A stretch of 64,000 bases of DNA from the NCBI GenBank assembly GCA_022828595.1, contig JAKGHH010000001.1:211991848-212055847 (forward strand). Reading direction: 5' to 3'. The stretch's first letter is position 1; every line of letters begins with the position of its first letter. Position numbers and translations under genes: made by a program. The notes below the pieces were generated by a model that saw only the letters and a list, made by a program, of their open reading frames with translations, made no database searches and had not been told where the DNA came from. The stretch is from Nelumbo lutea (Eukaryota; Streptophyta; Magnoliopsida; Proteales; Nelumbonaceae). Shown in pieces: positions 46,136-56,948 of the stretch.

Positions 46136-48793
46136 TGTTGTAACAATAGTAGTAAAGAGAGCAGATGGAACTTATCGGTAATCGCTTTCCAATCCAAAGT
46201 TGCAATGGTGTGAAGTTGTTGCAGGAACTTGAAACTGGGAATTGTAGGAAGATGGAGGATTGAGTCGTGCCACTTGGTCACTCTCCTTAAAACCATATTT
46301 GCCCCCTATGGTGCAATCGAGTGATTGGAAACCAGTCGCCAAGATAAAACCGAAGGGATGAGAGATACATCCTATGGACACCCGAATCTTGCGGAATAGA
46401 ATGGGCAAATTTCAAAAATTTCTCCCATTCCTACTGTGAATTGTATTCCCTATTTTAGAAAAATCATATTTTTTGAGGATTAATCTTGAACCAAGAATCG
46501 AACCAGATCTGAACAAAAATAGTAGAAAAGGGTTATACCTGATACGGAGAAAGAGTATCTCCCAATGGAGGTGTTCACGCCCAAGGAAGGAACCAAAAAT
46601 TGCTTCCATTGAAAGTAGCGCAGTGCAGGATGGAGCAAAGTCAGCAGTGTTCTTCCCAAGAACCAAATCCTTCGCAAGAATCAGCAGGATGGCACGTGAG
46701 CACAGCTTTCAGTTAGTTCTTTCACAAAAGACTGGTATCAAGATCTAATCTTAATCACTCCCACTGAAAACAGGAGATCGAGCTGGTAGGTATGGCGGCA
46801 GTAGGAAGGAGGCGGCAAGAAAGAATTCTGCAGGGTTGCTGAAATCTTTCTCCTGTGATTTCAGCTCTGAAGAGAATGTGAATATTATGTCTCTAAAGGC
46901 TGTCGCCCCCTCCTCCTATCAGAACCCCCTTTATGTGATAAGGGTAAACCATTGTCTTATCTGCAGATTAGATCAGCCTTTTCCTAATCCCATCAGGAAA
47001 TTTCTAAATCTGCTAATCCAATATCAGATTTCGCCCCTCTTTTAACTGATTAAATCAGCCCAATTTGAAATGGGCTTTAGCCCCATTAAGGACATGTGCT
47101 CACTTAGCCTTCCAAACTACTGCCCAGTTAGACTTCCATGTATGGCATGGGACCCAAACATTGATCTACACATCAGCCACATGGGTTCAGCCCAGCCTTT
47201 GTTACAAGGCCTGGCCAAATACACTATTATGGACAATGCACCCCTAAAGCCCATCACATGGGCTCCTAATGGTCCCAACACTTACCCTAAGTGGTCCCTG
47301 GGCCAAGCCACCTTCTAACACACAGGGATTGTGGGCAGATGCAAGATTAGCCCATCAGGTATTACCCTCAATGGTCTTACACTTAACCTCTTAGCCCATA
47401 ATGATCAAACACTGCCCGACAAGAGAGGACCTATCCCTCGGCTACAAGGAATAGTGCTGCACTCTCTACTCACATGGATCCCGGGAATTAAAACCTTTTG
47501 CAAACGTTTAGAAACCGTAGTATATATATGTATATCCGTATATAAATATATTTTGCAAAAACAAATTTTCAACGATTGAAAATGGCTGCCAATAGTCTTG
47601 ATTTCCATTAGAGAGGGTGCATCCCCGATCATTACCTTTGTCCGACAAAGGAGCTGATCCTGTCACTATGATCTCCCACTCAGATAAATTCTCGGACTGT
47701 CCCAACATACCCAAGTTTTGACCCCCGCTAAGGATCTCCCTGATTGACATATCAAAGATAGTCCAATCCGACACCTAGTGCAGTATCATAATTGAGTCTA
47801 GGGGTCAGGTGTAACTTTCTAGTTTTTTTCCATCAATCTCCAAGGTCTAGGGCAATACTGGAAATATGGTCCAGTTCAAGGATTCAATTAATCCTACACT
47901 GCATGTGCCTTGGGTCTCACCCTGGCGGCTGAGACAAGTCACCCCAACATTTGGCAGCACACTAGTGTCAGCCTTGGCAGGATAAATCTCCCCAGACTTA
48001 CCCAACGGCTATGAACATTCTAAACTAACACAAGTCTCATAAGTGTCCAGTTTAAGGGTATTACGTAGAAACAGACCACAGGAACATGAATTAAATAAGT
48101 ACTTTATTCATTTACAATAAATTCATAATGTACATCATTCTAATTGGAGCTAAGGGCATACAACTGTCTAACAAAAACAGCCCACAAACCACTGATAGGC
48201 GTGCACTTGCTTATTAGACCTCCACAAACAACAGAAGATTGATGCTCAGATTTGTCAAAGAAAACAAGAATGTCAAAAATGGTGTTTGTAGACTGGGACG
48301 ACCAACACTCTTTTTATAGAGTGCTCTTAGACCCGAATGGACACGGAAGTGTCCTTTCAGATAGGAGACTCTTCAGAACAGCACACCTGTTCGAAGAGAC
48401 ACAAGGAGGAAGACGAGACACAAAAAGAAAACATTTTAATTTGAAATTAAATTCAAAACTGAAAAAGACTTAATTTAGAAAGAAAATGTATAATTCGGTT
48501 AAAACAAAATGATCTAATGCATCGCGCGTACACGCAGTCGCACCCTCGCCCTCGCCCTAACCCGGTTCGGCTCAGTGTGCACATGTGAAATGCATCCCCA
48601 CCCCTTTCACATGAATGGAATATCTATAGTGTTATCCTCCCATGGGTCCCTACCCATAGAGAGAGCAAAGCTACAAATATACTCAACTTCACTCCTTTCC
48701 GAAACAATGTGGAACAAGAACTCTTCCTATGCACTCAAGGGTGTGAAGAGAGGGAGGAGAGAGATTCTTGTAAATTTGAATCTCCCTCCAACA
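46136..48793 (-). repeat. 5' LTR of the Copia element, split by an insertion
   Basis: 46136-46350 and 48174-48793 together match the LTR at 17432-18278 once the 1,823-bp insertion and one 5-bp repeat are removed, giving about 830 bp. The minus-strand TATAAAAA (TTTTTATA on + at 48311-48318) is intact. Confidence 0.8.
46351..48173 (-). mobile_element. LTR-like insertion (solo LTR or non-autonomous element), 1.8 kb
   Basis: It is flanked by an exact AAAAC duplication (46346-46350, 48174-48178). Read on the minus strand it starts TGTTAGACAGTTGTATGCCC, as an LTR would, and ends CATCCCTTCG, where CG may be a mutated CA. No coding domains were found in six frames. Length and texture suggest a long solo LTR, probably of a Copia family (inference). 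It is younger than the Copia LTR it splits. Confidence 0.6.
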
Positions 48794-48798
48794 AATAC

Positions 48799-50370
48799 TT
48801 CTCCAACCATTGGGAACATACGAAGGAGACTGAGAAGAAAGATACATGATTGGATAGCGAAGAGTTGTGCAATTTTAGCTAGCCCTTACATGAAACATAA
48901 GCAAAAAGGTGGGTCATTTGGTTATATTGGATATAGCTTGTGTTTCATACTAATATTTATTTGGGAGTGGGAAGAGAAATTTTTTTTGTAAGAAAATACT
49001 AAAATGGAAACTCAATATGTTTATTTTTCCTCAGCATTTGGTCCTTGGGGAAGTTTCCTCGTGATATATCACGATAGTATAATTTGGTGTGATGATATGG
49101 CAAGTTAAGATTTATGGGATGAGCGTTGATATAATTTCCCCACATGTAAACCTACTTCAATATAAAATTATAAAGATTTGATATTTTGGTATGTGTAGGA
49201 CCCATGAAAAGAGATACAAGACAACTGTGAAGCACGTTGTTTGTAAGAGGAAGAATCGAAGATACAAGACAACTGTAAAACATCCTACCTACACCCCTAC
49301 GGTGCTTCCAACCCATACATCAGCAAACGGTGCTGCTTCGTTGCCAAAAATATTCTAGATTAGCTGATTGCAATAGTTATGCCAGCTATATATATAAATG
49401 CTAGGCAAGAGGTTCATGACAAGCAATTTTTTACTTTTAAAGGTGAGCCCCACAAAGACTGCGCTATGTTTGGCCAAATTTGCTATCAACCAGTGATTTG
49501 CCTTATCGTTTTTTAAATAGCTCATCCCCGAGCGCTCCCAAACAGACTATAACTGATGTATCGTTGATACTTCCTACTTCAGGTCAACTGGTAAGTCAAT
49601 AGCGACCATAAAAGTTGCAAGTAATCTTCCCTTTTTTTTTTGGTGTTATATATCTCTAAGCCATTTGTTTGATTTGTAATGGATGTTATTCTTCGACGCT
49701 CTCTGAGTCTGACCCAGATGAATACTCAGACTCTGAGAGAAATCCATCACAGCGCCTCTCCGCTCGGCTTTCCCACCGCATACGGCGGCAGCCCCACCAA
49801 ACAAGCCGCCCTCCGGCAAAGCAGAGGAAGAATTAATGGCGTTTCTGTTGAGGTGATTCTCACATGCCTGCGGCCAGACGATGATGGTTCCTAGTTTTTC
49901 TGGCATGGGAAAGTGAGAAATTCAACAGTCGAAAGGTAGACTGCAGCATATACACTTGAGATAGAGTAAGGTGAGATTTGTCTCTTTTCCCTAAAGAAAT
50001 TCAGAACTTCGGATCTATTATGTAAGCCCCCATATCTTCTCTTTTCCCTGAAGAAATTCGGATAAATGTTTAATGGTAATACTTACTTAATAAGGTCACT
50101 TATCCATATCCTTTCTGTGATTCTCAGAAAAATAATATAATAACTTTTTTTTTTATTAAAATGAGCAAACTTGTTCCACTGGACATGTGCAAATTTTATC
50201 TTGGAAAAAGAATTGTTTTTTATATAATTTTTTCATTGACTAACTTTCTCCATCTAATTTATCCCCACTTTATGGCCTTGGAAATCAAACCAGAAACTCT
50301 GAAACTGAAGGTTTCCTAATTTTGCAATTCTAAATACCGGGACAATTTTGGAAGGGGCCGTCTGTCTTTT
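48799..50370. other. Spacer with small foldback elements
   Basis: A short Tourist-like foldback lies near 49465-49555 (GCGCTATGTTTGGCC against GGGAGCGCTC reversed, CCAAACAGACTATA). 49250-49360 repeats parts of the 33545-type MITE vocabulary (ACGGTGCTTCCAACCCATAC). See the separate entry for the GC-rich frame at 49679-49894. No other gene was seen. Confidence 0.4.
49679..49894 (+). CDS. Hypothetical 71-aa frame in a GC-rich island
   Basis: About 200 bases are clearly richer in G+C and in CG dinucleotides than the AT-rich surroundings. The + frame starts ATG 49679 and stops TAG 49892-49894 ('MDVILRRSLSLTQ', then Ser/Pro/Ala-rich 'AYGGSPTKQAALRQSRG'). The minus strand is also open for 86 aa over 49906-49646. 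I recognise no domain in either. It could be a captured exon or the remnant of a transposon gene. Confidence 0.2.
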   Translation: MDVILRRSLSLTQMNTQTLREIHHSASPLGFPTAYGGSPTKQAALRQSRGRINGVSVEVILTCLRPDDDGS

Positions 50371-50693
50371 AGACAGTGTTTGGTACTATTGCTGTTGATC
50401 ACAAAATTGCTGCTGAATCAGTGCCAAATAAGCATTTATTGCAATGGTGTCTCAATTTTTGTTTGATTGAACTGTTTATCAAAGAAATATTTGTCTTGGG
50501 TTATGTGAAAAACGTTTATTATGAAACATTAAAATGATGTTTCTTTATAATGATAAAATGTTTTCTCACTTTTTGACGTATATAGGGCCTAATGGCACCT
50601 AACTGTTATAAAGTGAGAAAAAAGAGTTGTCTCGTTTTTCAAGGCCAATTATCTATAAAATGTTTTCTCATGGCAATGAAACCAAACAGGCCC
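50371..50693. mobile_element. Tourist-like MITE, about 323 bp
   Basis: It begins near GACAGTGTTTGGTACTATTG and ends GCAATGAAACCAAACAGGCCC, an imperfect inverted pair, next to TTA on the left and TAA on the right. Internal AAAATGTTTTCTCA words occur twice. The edges are uncertain by a few bases. Confidence 0.55.
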
Positions 50694-51566
50694 TAAGTAA
50701 ATAAGATTTTAAGGATGACCACAAATTATGTTTGATAGATTACTATATCTTGAATATTTTTTTTACTCAATTATTTTATCCATTAAAAAACAAAGTAGTA
50801 ATAAGTCCTTAGCTACAGAACTTCAGCCATTTCCCTTAGAAAAGAAGATAAATTTTTATTTTTTTTTTCTTTTTTGTTTTATTTGTTTGTGTTATCATTA
50901 ATATTTTATTTATTTATTTATTTATTTTTCTCTATTCTCTACACAAGGGAGTAAGAAAAAAAAAAAAGTAATTCATCCCCCCAAATCCTAGTGTAGATGG
51001 AATTTGATGAATTTCAAATACAAGACACCTTACCAACTAGTTACTTGGCACCTTGCATTTTGTCAAAAAAAATTGCTAGAAAATAACAAATGTGCAGTGG
51101 TCCCTAATAAAAAAAGAATGTGACAATGATAGGGTTGTCAATGGTTATTCCCATTCCAATTATTAATCAGGACAATATCGTATGTTGGAAGGTGAAAATT
51201 CATTATTAATTGGGACAATGGATCTGTGACCCGATAAGATCTCATTATATTGGCACTTATTAGCAATAATAATGACAATTTAAAGCTCAATTATTCACAT
51301 TCCAATACAAAGTACAAAACTTTGTATTTTGTATTATCTTGTATGGGTTTGGCTTGGGTTTGGGTTGGGTAAGGGTTGAATATCAACCCATCAATTCATC
51401 ATGACGTCATAACCCACCTATATTGACCTAATTGATCCATCCATATAACCATATTGACCCTTAACAATCCTCACCCATACTAATCCATCTACCCTCACTT
51501 ATAAGCACAAAAATGGGTCGGGACAGCCCGTATATCCAAAATAATAAATTTTGAGAGAATAATCTC
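50694..51566. other. Spacer before the duplicated block
   Basis: AT-rich. A hAT-like terminus TAGGGTTGTCAATGG is at 51131, and a GGGTTTGGGTTGGG / CCCATC-rich stretch follows at 51340-51530. A convincing partner terminus was not found. No gene. Confidence 0.4.
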
Positions 51567-51639
51567 TTTCAAAACTGTCACATGACAAAAATGAGTTAGG
51601 TCAACCTATATACCTAGAAATGCAAAAATTGTAGATAAA

Positions 51640-51960
51640 TACAAAAAATAATAGAAAATTTGCAGAAAATGTAAAAAAAAAAATACACAAAATTTGTACA
51701 AAAAATAAAAAATATTAAAAATACAAAAAATTAAGAACTTTTGTAGTAAAAATAGAAAACATGCAAAAAATACTAGAAAATTATAAAGAATGCATGTAAA
51801 ACACAAAAAAGAATACAAAAATTATGTAGAAAAGCACTACAAAATTGTAGAAAATGCAGAAAAATACCAGAAATTTTTAGAAAATGTAGAAAAATACCAA
51901 AAATTGCAAAAAAAATGAAGAAAATATAAACAACAATTAAAAAATACAGAAAATGAAAAA
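51640..51960. repeat. A-rich short-period tract
   Basis: Repeated words of the type AGAAAATGCAGAAAAATACC and AAAATACAAAAAATT. The homologous tract in copy 2 is about 60620-60850. Minus-strand ORFs rich in Phe and Cys are artefacts. Confidence 0.8.
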
Positions 51961-51999
51961 ATGCATAACTTTTATAAAAGTGTTTTTGCAAAAGTAATT

Positions 52000-52390
52000 T
52001 TATGACAGTACTTCTGTAAAACTTCTTTCATAAAAGTACTTTCGTAAAGTACTAAAAGTGCTTTTATGCTTCCATAAAAGTACTGTTATAAAAGTGCTTT
52101 TGTGTAGAAGTACTTTTGTAAAAGTACTTTTATAAAAGTGATTTTATGATTTCATAAAAGTGTTTTTGTAAAAGTGCTTTCATGTAAAAGTACTTTTGTA
52201 AAAGTTCTTTCATGAAGTACTTTTATAAAAGTGATTTTGTGCTTTCATAAAAGTACTTTCACAATGTGCTTTCATGAAAAAGTGCTTTTGTAAAAGTACT
52301 TTTGTAAAAGTGCTTTCATAAAAGTCATTTTCATAAAATTACTTTATAAAATTGCTTTTATAAAAGTGCTTTTGTATAAAATTGCATGTA
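52000..52390. repeat. 14-bp-period palindromic minisatellite, copy 1
   Basis: The unit AAAAGTACTTTTGT, with variants such as AAAAGTGCTTTTAT and AAAAGTGATTTTAT, is repeated about 25 times with degeneration. The core AAAAGTACTTTT is its own reverse complement, so the array can pair with itself at many registers. The copy 2 counterpart is at 60860-61225. Confidence 0.85.
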
Positions 52391-52645
52391 AAAACAACAC
52401 ACCCTGACCCTTTTCCACTGACCTTAATGGGTTACTCAACCCATATTGAGCCACCAATAGATTGGGTGGATATAGGTGGGTTCCAAGGTGGGTGGGTCAA
52501 AATTGCTAGCCCTACTTGTATGTATTTAAACCATATATATTTGTATTACATACAAAAATTAAGAATAATAAAAATTAATTATTATTATACATATAAAAAA
52601 TGTTTTTATTTTAAATAAAAAATATTTATTATATATATTTATTTG

Positions 52646-52684
<39 letters not shown>

Positions 52685-53429
52685 TATAATAGACTCACGA
52701 GCCGAGCTTCACTAGCTGAACCTATATATATCAGGCTCGAGCTCAATTAAACCGAGCTGAGCTTTTGATAAGCCAATCGGCACGTGGCCACCCCTGGGGG
52801 TGGGTTAAATTGCCATCTCTAGGTCACATTTGTCAGACCAAGGTAGGAGTAAAGTAATGCTTACCAAATTTGAGAAGATGGATAACCTAAAAGCCTTGTT
52901 TAGATTGTATAAATGTTCCCATACTTCCCTCATCATTATTATTACAATATTTGGTAAGGACCACCCTCTACTAAGTACAAGGCGAATAGGGTGATCATTT
53001 TCAACATGGCCCAAGAAAGCAATGTAGCCTGGATTGAAAATTCTGGGCTAGAATTAGGTTTTGTGTTTAGGTCCACATTCGTTTGTTACTTTATGTTATA
53101 TTTTATATGTATTTATACTACTATTAAGTGTGTAAGAGTGTCAAAGTTTTGTTTAACTAAAATGCCTCAATTTTTGAATTTGGTCACTCTCTATATGTGA
53201 AGTCACAAAATATAATTTGAACTACTATATTTTTCTTCATTCAATTCCTTTTCATTAAGTTTTATATATAGGGTATTAACTACCATTACTTCATTTAATT
53301 TAAAGAAAAATAAGTGTGACGAAGAATAATTCTTTTAGTTGATAATAGAAATAAAATACAGATTGAAAACTAACCCAAAAATGTAATTATTTTCCTGTAT
53401 GTTGGCAAGTCAATAATTCAATCTTTTAT

Positions 53430-53431
53430 TA

Positions 53432-53466
<35 letters not shown>
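53430..53466. repeat. (AAT)n microsatellite, copy 1
   Basis: About 12 AAT units. The same locus in copy 2 (62187-62236) has grown to about 16 units. Confidence 0.9.
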
Positions 53467-53467
<1 letters not shown>

Positions 53468-54455
53468 TTAAAAATATGAAAACACACAAAACTATAAAAA
53501 TATAAAAAAAAATCGTAGAAAATATTAGGCATGTCTCTAATATTGTATATTCATCATATTAAAAAAATAAGTGTGACAAGTAAGAATAATTTTTAAATAT
53601 AGAAATATAAAAAATTATAAAAATCCTCAGAAACATATTATTTACTACCATAAATAATTGTCACATACAAAACACGTGCACACTTACTAATTTTATATAT
53701 AAATATTATAATTTGACACATATAGTACAAATTCAACCATGATACCGATCAGGTAGGACCTATCAAAAAAAAAAAAAAACCTATAACATATAAACCGGCT
53801 TTGTACAAGTGATAACCGATCAGGTAGGACCTATCAAAATTCCGGGGGGTATGATTTCTTTCTGGCGGCCTAGTTTTTTCCTATTTTATATTATATGTTG
53901 TATAAAATAAATTTTTATGCACATATTATAAAACATATAATATCATATATATCATGTATTATATAATTAATATATTTTATACATAAGTCATAAGGCGGTA
54001 GGCCTGGAACTCAGGCTGGATTGAACCCTGACCCAAGCTATAACCTTTTGTCGCAGGTGATAATTCTGGTCCAGGCCTAACCATAACCACCCCTACAACC
54101 ATGCCTATTATTTTGTTTGAGATTAATCTGATTTTAGATATATACTGACATTTTCTTTCCTTACATGGGGCATATCCTCTTAGAACCGAAGTGGAAATTT
54201 TTAGCCCACAATAAACCTACATGCATTTTTAGGTCAACAGATGAACTGATTAATTATTACTTTCATAGTTCATTAAGGTTTCTCTGATTTTTCTGCATTC
54301 ATCATCTCCTTCTGATGAAGAATGCCTTGTATTGAGGACACAACACTAGCAGAAGGTAGCTCTATTGCATATAAGGCCTTGGTTTAATTTTTATATCATT
54401 GAAAAGGAAAATCCCAAATTATATCCCTTCTTTAAAATGTTTTCATGTTTGCAGG

Positions 54456-56282
54456 ATGAATATGATTAAGAAAATAGTAACAGAAAGTAGGCATGGAAGT
54501 CATAACAACAGCAATGATGAAGCTGATTTCGCTAAAGGGCAACTTTCTCTGGTTATAATTGGAGGAGATGGAGGGAGAGTAGAGCATGAACCTGCTAAGT
54601 CATTGAAGAGCTTGTTAGAGAATCTCAGTTTGAAATCTGATAGCAATGGTCAAACCAATGAAGACTACTGTACTGATTCTTTTGAGAATGTAGGAAGTAG
54701 TAGTGCTTCACTGATAGCTAGAAAGGATAGGACAGGTGATAAATATAGAAATGGAAATGGAGAAGGAAACTCTGAAAATGAATGGAAGATGCTATTGGCT
54801 TCTTACAGAGGGGAGAGCAGCCTTGGGTCTCTAAGTAATGTTCGAGATGTTGAGAGTAGTGTGATTGTAGAAAAAGGACTAAGTGAACAGACTTCCACTG
54901 AAATTGAAGAAGAGGGATCCAGCAGACGAAAGCGTTTGGCTAGAATGGATGGCAGTACTAATTTTGAAGTTGCAGACAGTGTTTTGCTAGCTGCTATCAA
55001 GAACAAGGTCGAGCTCAGCTCTGCAAGGTCCACTGACTGTTGTATATACAGGGTTCCTAAGACACTTCGCAAAACCAATGAGAAGGCCTACGTGCCTGAG
55101 ATAATCTCCATTGGCCCATTTCATCGATGCAAGGAAAAGTTGGGAGCCATGGAAGAGCATAAACAGTGGTATCTGAAAGCACTTCTCTCCCGTACAACAG
55201 ACCCAGATAAAATCTTGGACGACTGCATCAAAGCCATGAGAGCATTAGAAGCAAATGCTCGGAAGTGCTACTCTGAACCCATTGACTACCTCAGCAGTGA
55301 TGAATTTGTGGAAATGATGTTGGTGGACGGTTGTTTCATGATCGAGCTGTTTTCCAGATATTCAGAGCAACATTTGGAAGAGCAGGAGTGCTTGATGAAA
55401 AAGAACGAAGCAAAATTGGATCAGAAGGACCCAATATTCAGTTCTGAAAGGATGCTCCCTACAATACTCAGAGACATGTTATTACTTGAAAATCAACTTC
55501 CCTTCTTTGTTCTTGAGTGGTTATTCAACATAATCGTTGCCCTTGATGAAGTAGAATCAGTCTCATCCCTTAACAAACTTGTATTCAATTTCTTTGCTAA
55601 TGTGCTGCCAATGGGTGGAAAGAAGTCCAAAGATAGGACCCATCTAAAAGGTGAGCATCTGCTCCACTTATTACGCAGAGGTATTCTGCCCTCATCAGCA
55701 ATGAGAAAGCCAAGGGACATTCAGGAACCAGAGATAACTCATTGTGTAACAGAACTCAGAGAATCTGGAGTCAAGTTCAAGAAGAAGGAGAAGGCCGATA
55801 GCTTCATGGACATAACCTTTAGTAATGGAGTAGTAGAAATTCCTAATTTGAACGTTCAGGACTACACAAATTGCTTTTTCAGAAACTTGATTGCATTCGA
55901 GCAGTGTTACCATAGCTGCACCAGTCGGATCACTTCCTATGCGTTTCTCATGGATAGCCTCATAGACACTCCTGAGGATGTTCAGTATCTAAAACGAAGA
56001 AGAATCATCACGCATGTCATGAGCAACCATGAAGAAGTATCCTTTCTCTTCAACAATCTCTGCAATGGCGTTTACCTCAACCACTTCTACTATGTAGATC
56101 TCTGTGAACAAGTTAATGCCCATTTCAGAAGCCGATGGCATACCTGGAGAGCATCCCTGATGCGTGACTACTTCAAAAATCCTTGGGCGGTTCTTTCATT
56201 CACTGCTGCAATTCTGCTGCTTGCTCTTACTTTTATAGGTGCTTTGTTCTCTATCCTTTCTTTCTATCTCCATAACTCATGA
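54456..56282 (+). CDS. DUF247 (UPF0481) plant membrane protein
   Basis: The open frame gives 608 aa from ATG 54456. An in-frame ATG at 54399 would add 19 residues, but the sequence before 54456 ends TTTGCAG|G, a good splice acceptor, and a donor-like AAG|GTAGCT lies near 54355, so a short intron in the 5' UTR is more likely. Residues 1 to about 195 are a hydrophilic Ser/Asn/Glu-rich extension. The DUF247 domain begins at 'IYRVPKTL' (about 197), with 'EIISIGPFHRCKEKL', 'MEEHKQWYLKALL', 'DGCFMIELF', 'LLLENQLPFFVLEWLF' and 'IPNLNVQDYTNCFFRNLIAFEQC'. It ends with one membrane helix ('AVLSFTAAILLLALTFIGAL', about 577-603) and a short tail, typical of the family. Biochemical function is unknown. 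Family members are linked to self-incompatibility loci in grasses, but nothing here shows that role. Confidence 0.9.
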   Translation: MNMIKKIVTESRHGSHNNSNDEADFAKGQLSLVIIGGDGGRVEHEPAKSLKSLLENLSLKSDSNGQTNEDYCTDSFENVGSSSASLIARKDRTGDKYRNGNGEGNSENEWKMLLASYRGESSLGSLSNVRDVESSVIVEKGLSEQTSTEIEEEGSSRRKRLARMDGSTNFEVADSVLLAAIKNKVELSSARSTDCCIYRVPKTLRKTNEKAYVPEIISIGPFHRCKEKLGAMEEHKQWYLKALLSRTTDPDKILDDCIKAMRALEANARKCYSEPIDYLSSDEFVEMMLVDGCFMIELFSRYSEQHLEEQECLMKKNEAKLDQKDPIFSSERMLPTILRDMLLLENQLPFFVLEWLFNIIVALDEVESVSSLNKLVFNFFANVLPMGGKKSKDRTHLKGEHLLHLLRRGILPSSAMRKPRDIQEPEITHCVTELRESGVKFKKKEKADSFMDITFSNGVVEIPNLNVQDYTNCFFRNLIAFEQCYHSCTSRITSYAFLMDSLIDTPEDVQYLKRRRIITHVMSNHEEVSFLFNNLCNGVYLNHFYYVDLCEQVNAHFRSRWHTWRASLMRDYFKNPWAVLSFTAAILLLALTFIGALFSILSFYLHNS

Positions 56283-56692
56283 TGTGTAATGTCATTGGTT
56301 TCCTTAATTTCCTCTCCTTTATTTTATTTTTTTTGCTTTTCCTTTGATTTTTATTTTATTTGGGGAGAGGGGATGATCGATGTATCACATTCATTTATAT
56401 ATCACGGTTAGCTCTTTCTTAAAATGTTAAATGTTTTGTTAGAGTTCCATAAGCATACATGAATTATGTTCATGTATCTAATGTTGGTCTTTTAGACTTT
56501 AACTCTGTTATTTTTATTTAATCATTAACAGAAAAAAAAATGAAAAAGAAAAACTGTTTAATGGCTTATTTATGCCTAATTGTAAATGTGAATGCATGGC
56601 TGCTGGCCTAAAGGATTACTCTTAATCAGAGGTCTTAATTTGAAAGGGATAATCACTTAAATTCTCCCCTCCAGTACTCTCTGAAATACAGT

Positions 56693-56832
56693 GGATCTGG
56701 TGCTCGCCATGCTCTATGTAAAACTCTATGTAACCAATAATGAGTGAACATGCCAGTGTTCTATATAAAAGACTGTAAGGAGTATTGGTGTGTCATTAGT
56801 ATTTTATATACAGCGTGGCAAGCAGCAGATCC
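56693..56832. repeat. Foldback 1 downstream of the DUF247 gene
   Basis: The left arm GGATCTGGTGCTCGCCATGCT (56693-56713) pairs with the right arm AGCGTGGCAAGCAGCAGATCC (56812-56832), 18 of 21 positions matching. The loop of about 98 bases contains a TCTATGTAA repeat and its partial complement. A small MITE is the simplest reading. Confidence 0.8.
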
Positions 56833-56948
56833 GGGCTCTCTCTAAAACAAATGGGTTACCTATCAAGAGTGAATACACCAATATTCACTATGGGCTCCAT
56901 CTGTACTGAACACTAGCATATTCAATCGTGATAGGTAACCCAGCCCGG
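56830..56948. repeat. Foldback 2, adjoining foldback 1
   Basis: TGGGTTACCTATCA (56852) pairs with TGATAGGTAACCCA (ending 56942) exactly over 14 bases, with GAGTGAATA / TATTCAATC next to it. Outside, CCGGGCT pairs with AGCCCGG. The loop is about 45 bases and holds another TATTCACT/AGTGAATA pairing. The outer left base overlaps the right arm of foldback 1. Confidence 0.8.

Larger units (their letters stand above)
35661..48793 (-). mobile_element. Ty1/Copia retrotransposon, minus strand, doubly interrupted
   Basis: The left (3') LTR is 35661-36370 and the right (5') LTR 46136-48793. Both, read on the minus strand, begin TGTTGGAGGG and end ACAACA. The flanks AATAT (35656-35660) and AATAC (48794-48798) are a 5-bp duplication with one mismatch. 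Gag-pol runs on the minus strand from about 46118 through 40460 to 36900. A chromovirus (40461-46044) sits inside gag, and an LTR-like element (46351-48173) sits inside the 5' LTR. I found no standard initiator-tRNA-Met primer site next to the 5' LTR, and the leader seems very short, so some sequence there may be lost. Confidence 0.85.

Noticed and set aside
51606..51991. Phe/Cys-rich minus-strand frames resembling membrane peptides
   Set aside because: Pure artefact of the A-rich short-period tract.
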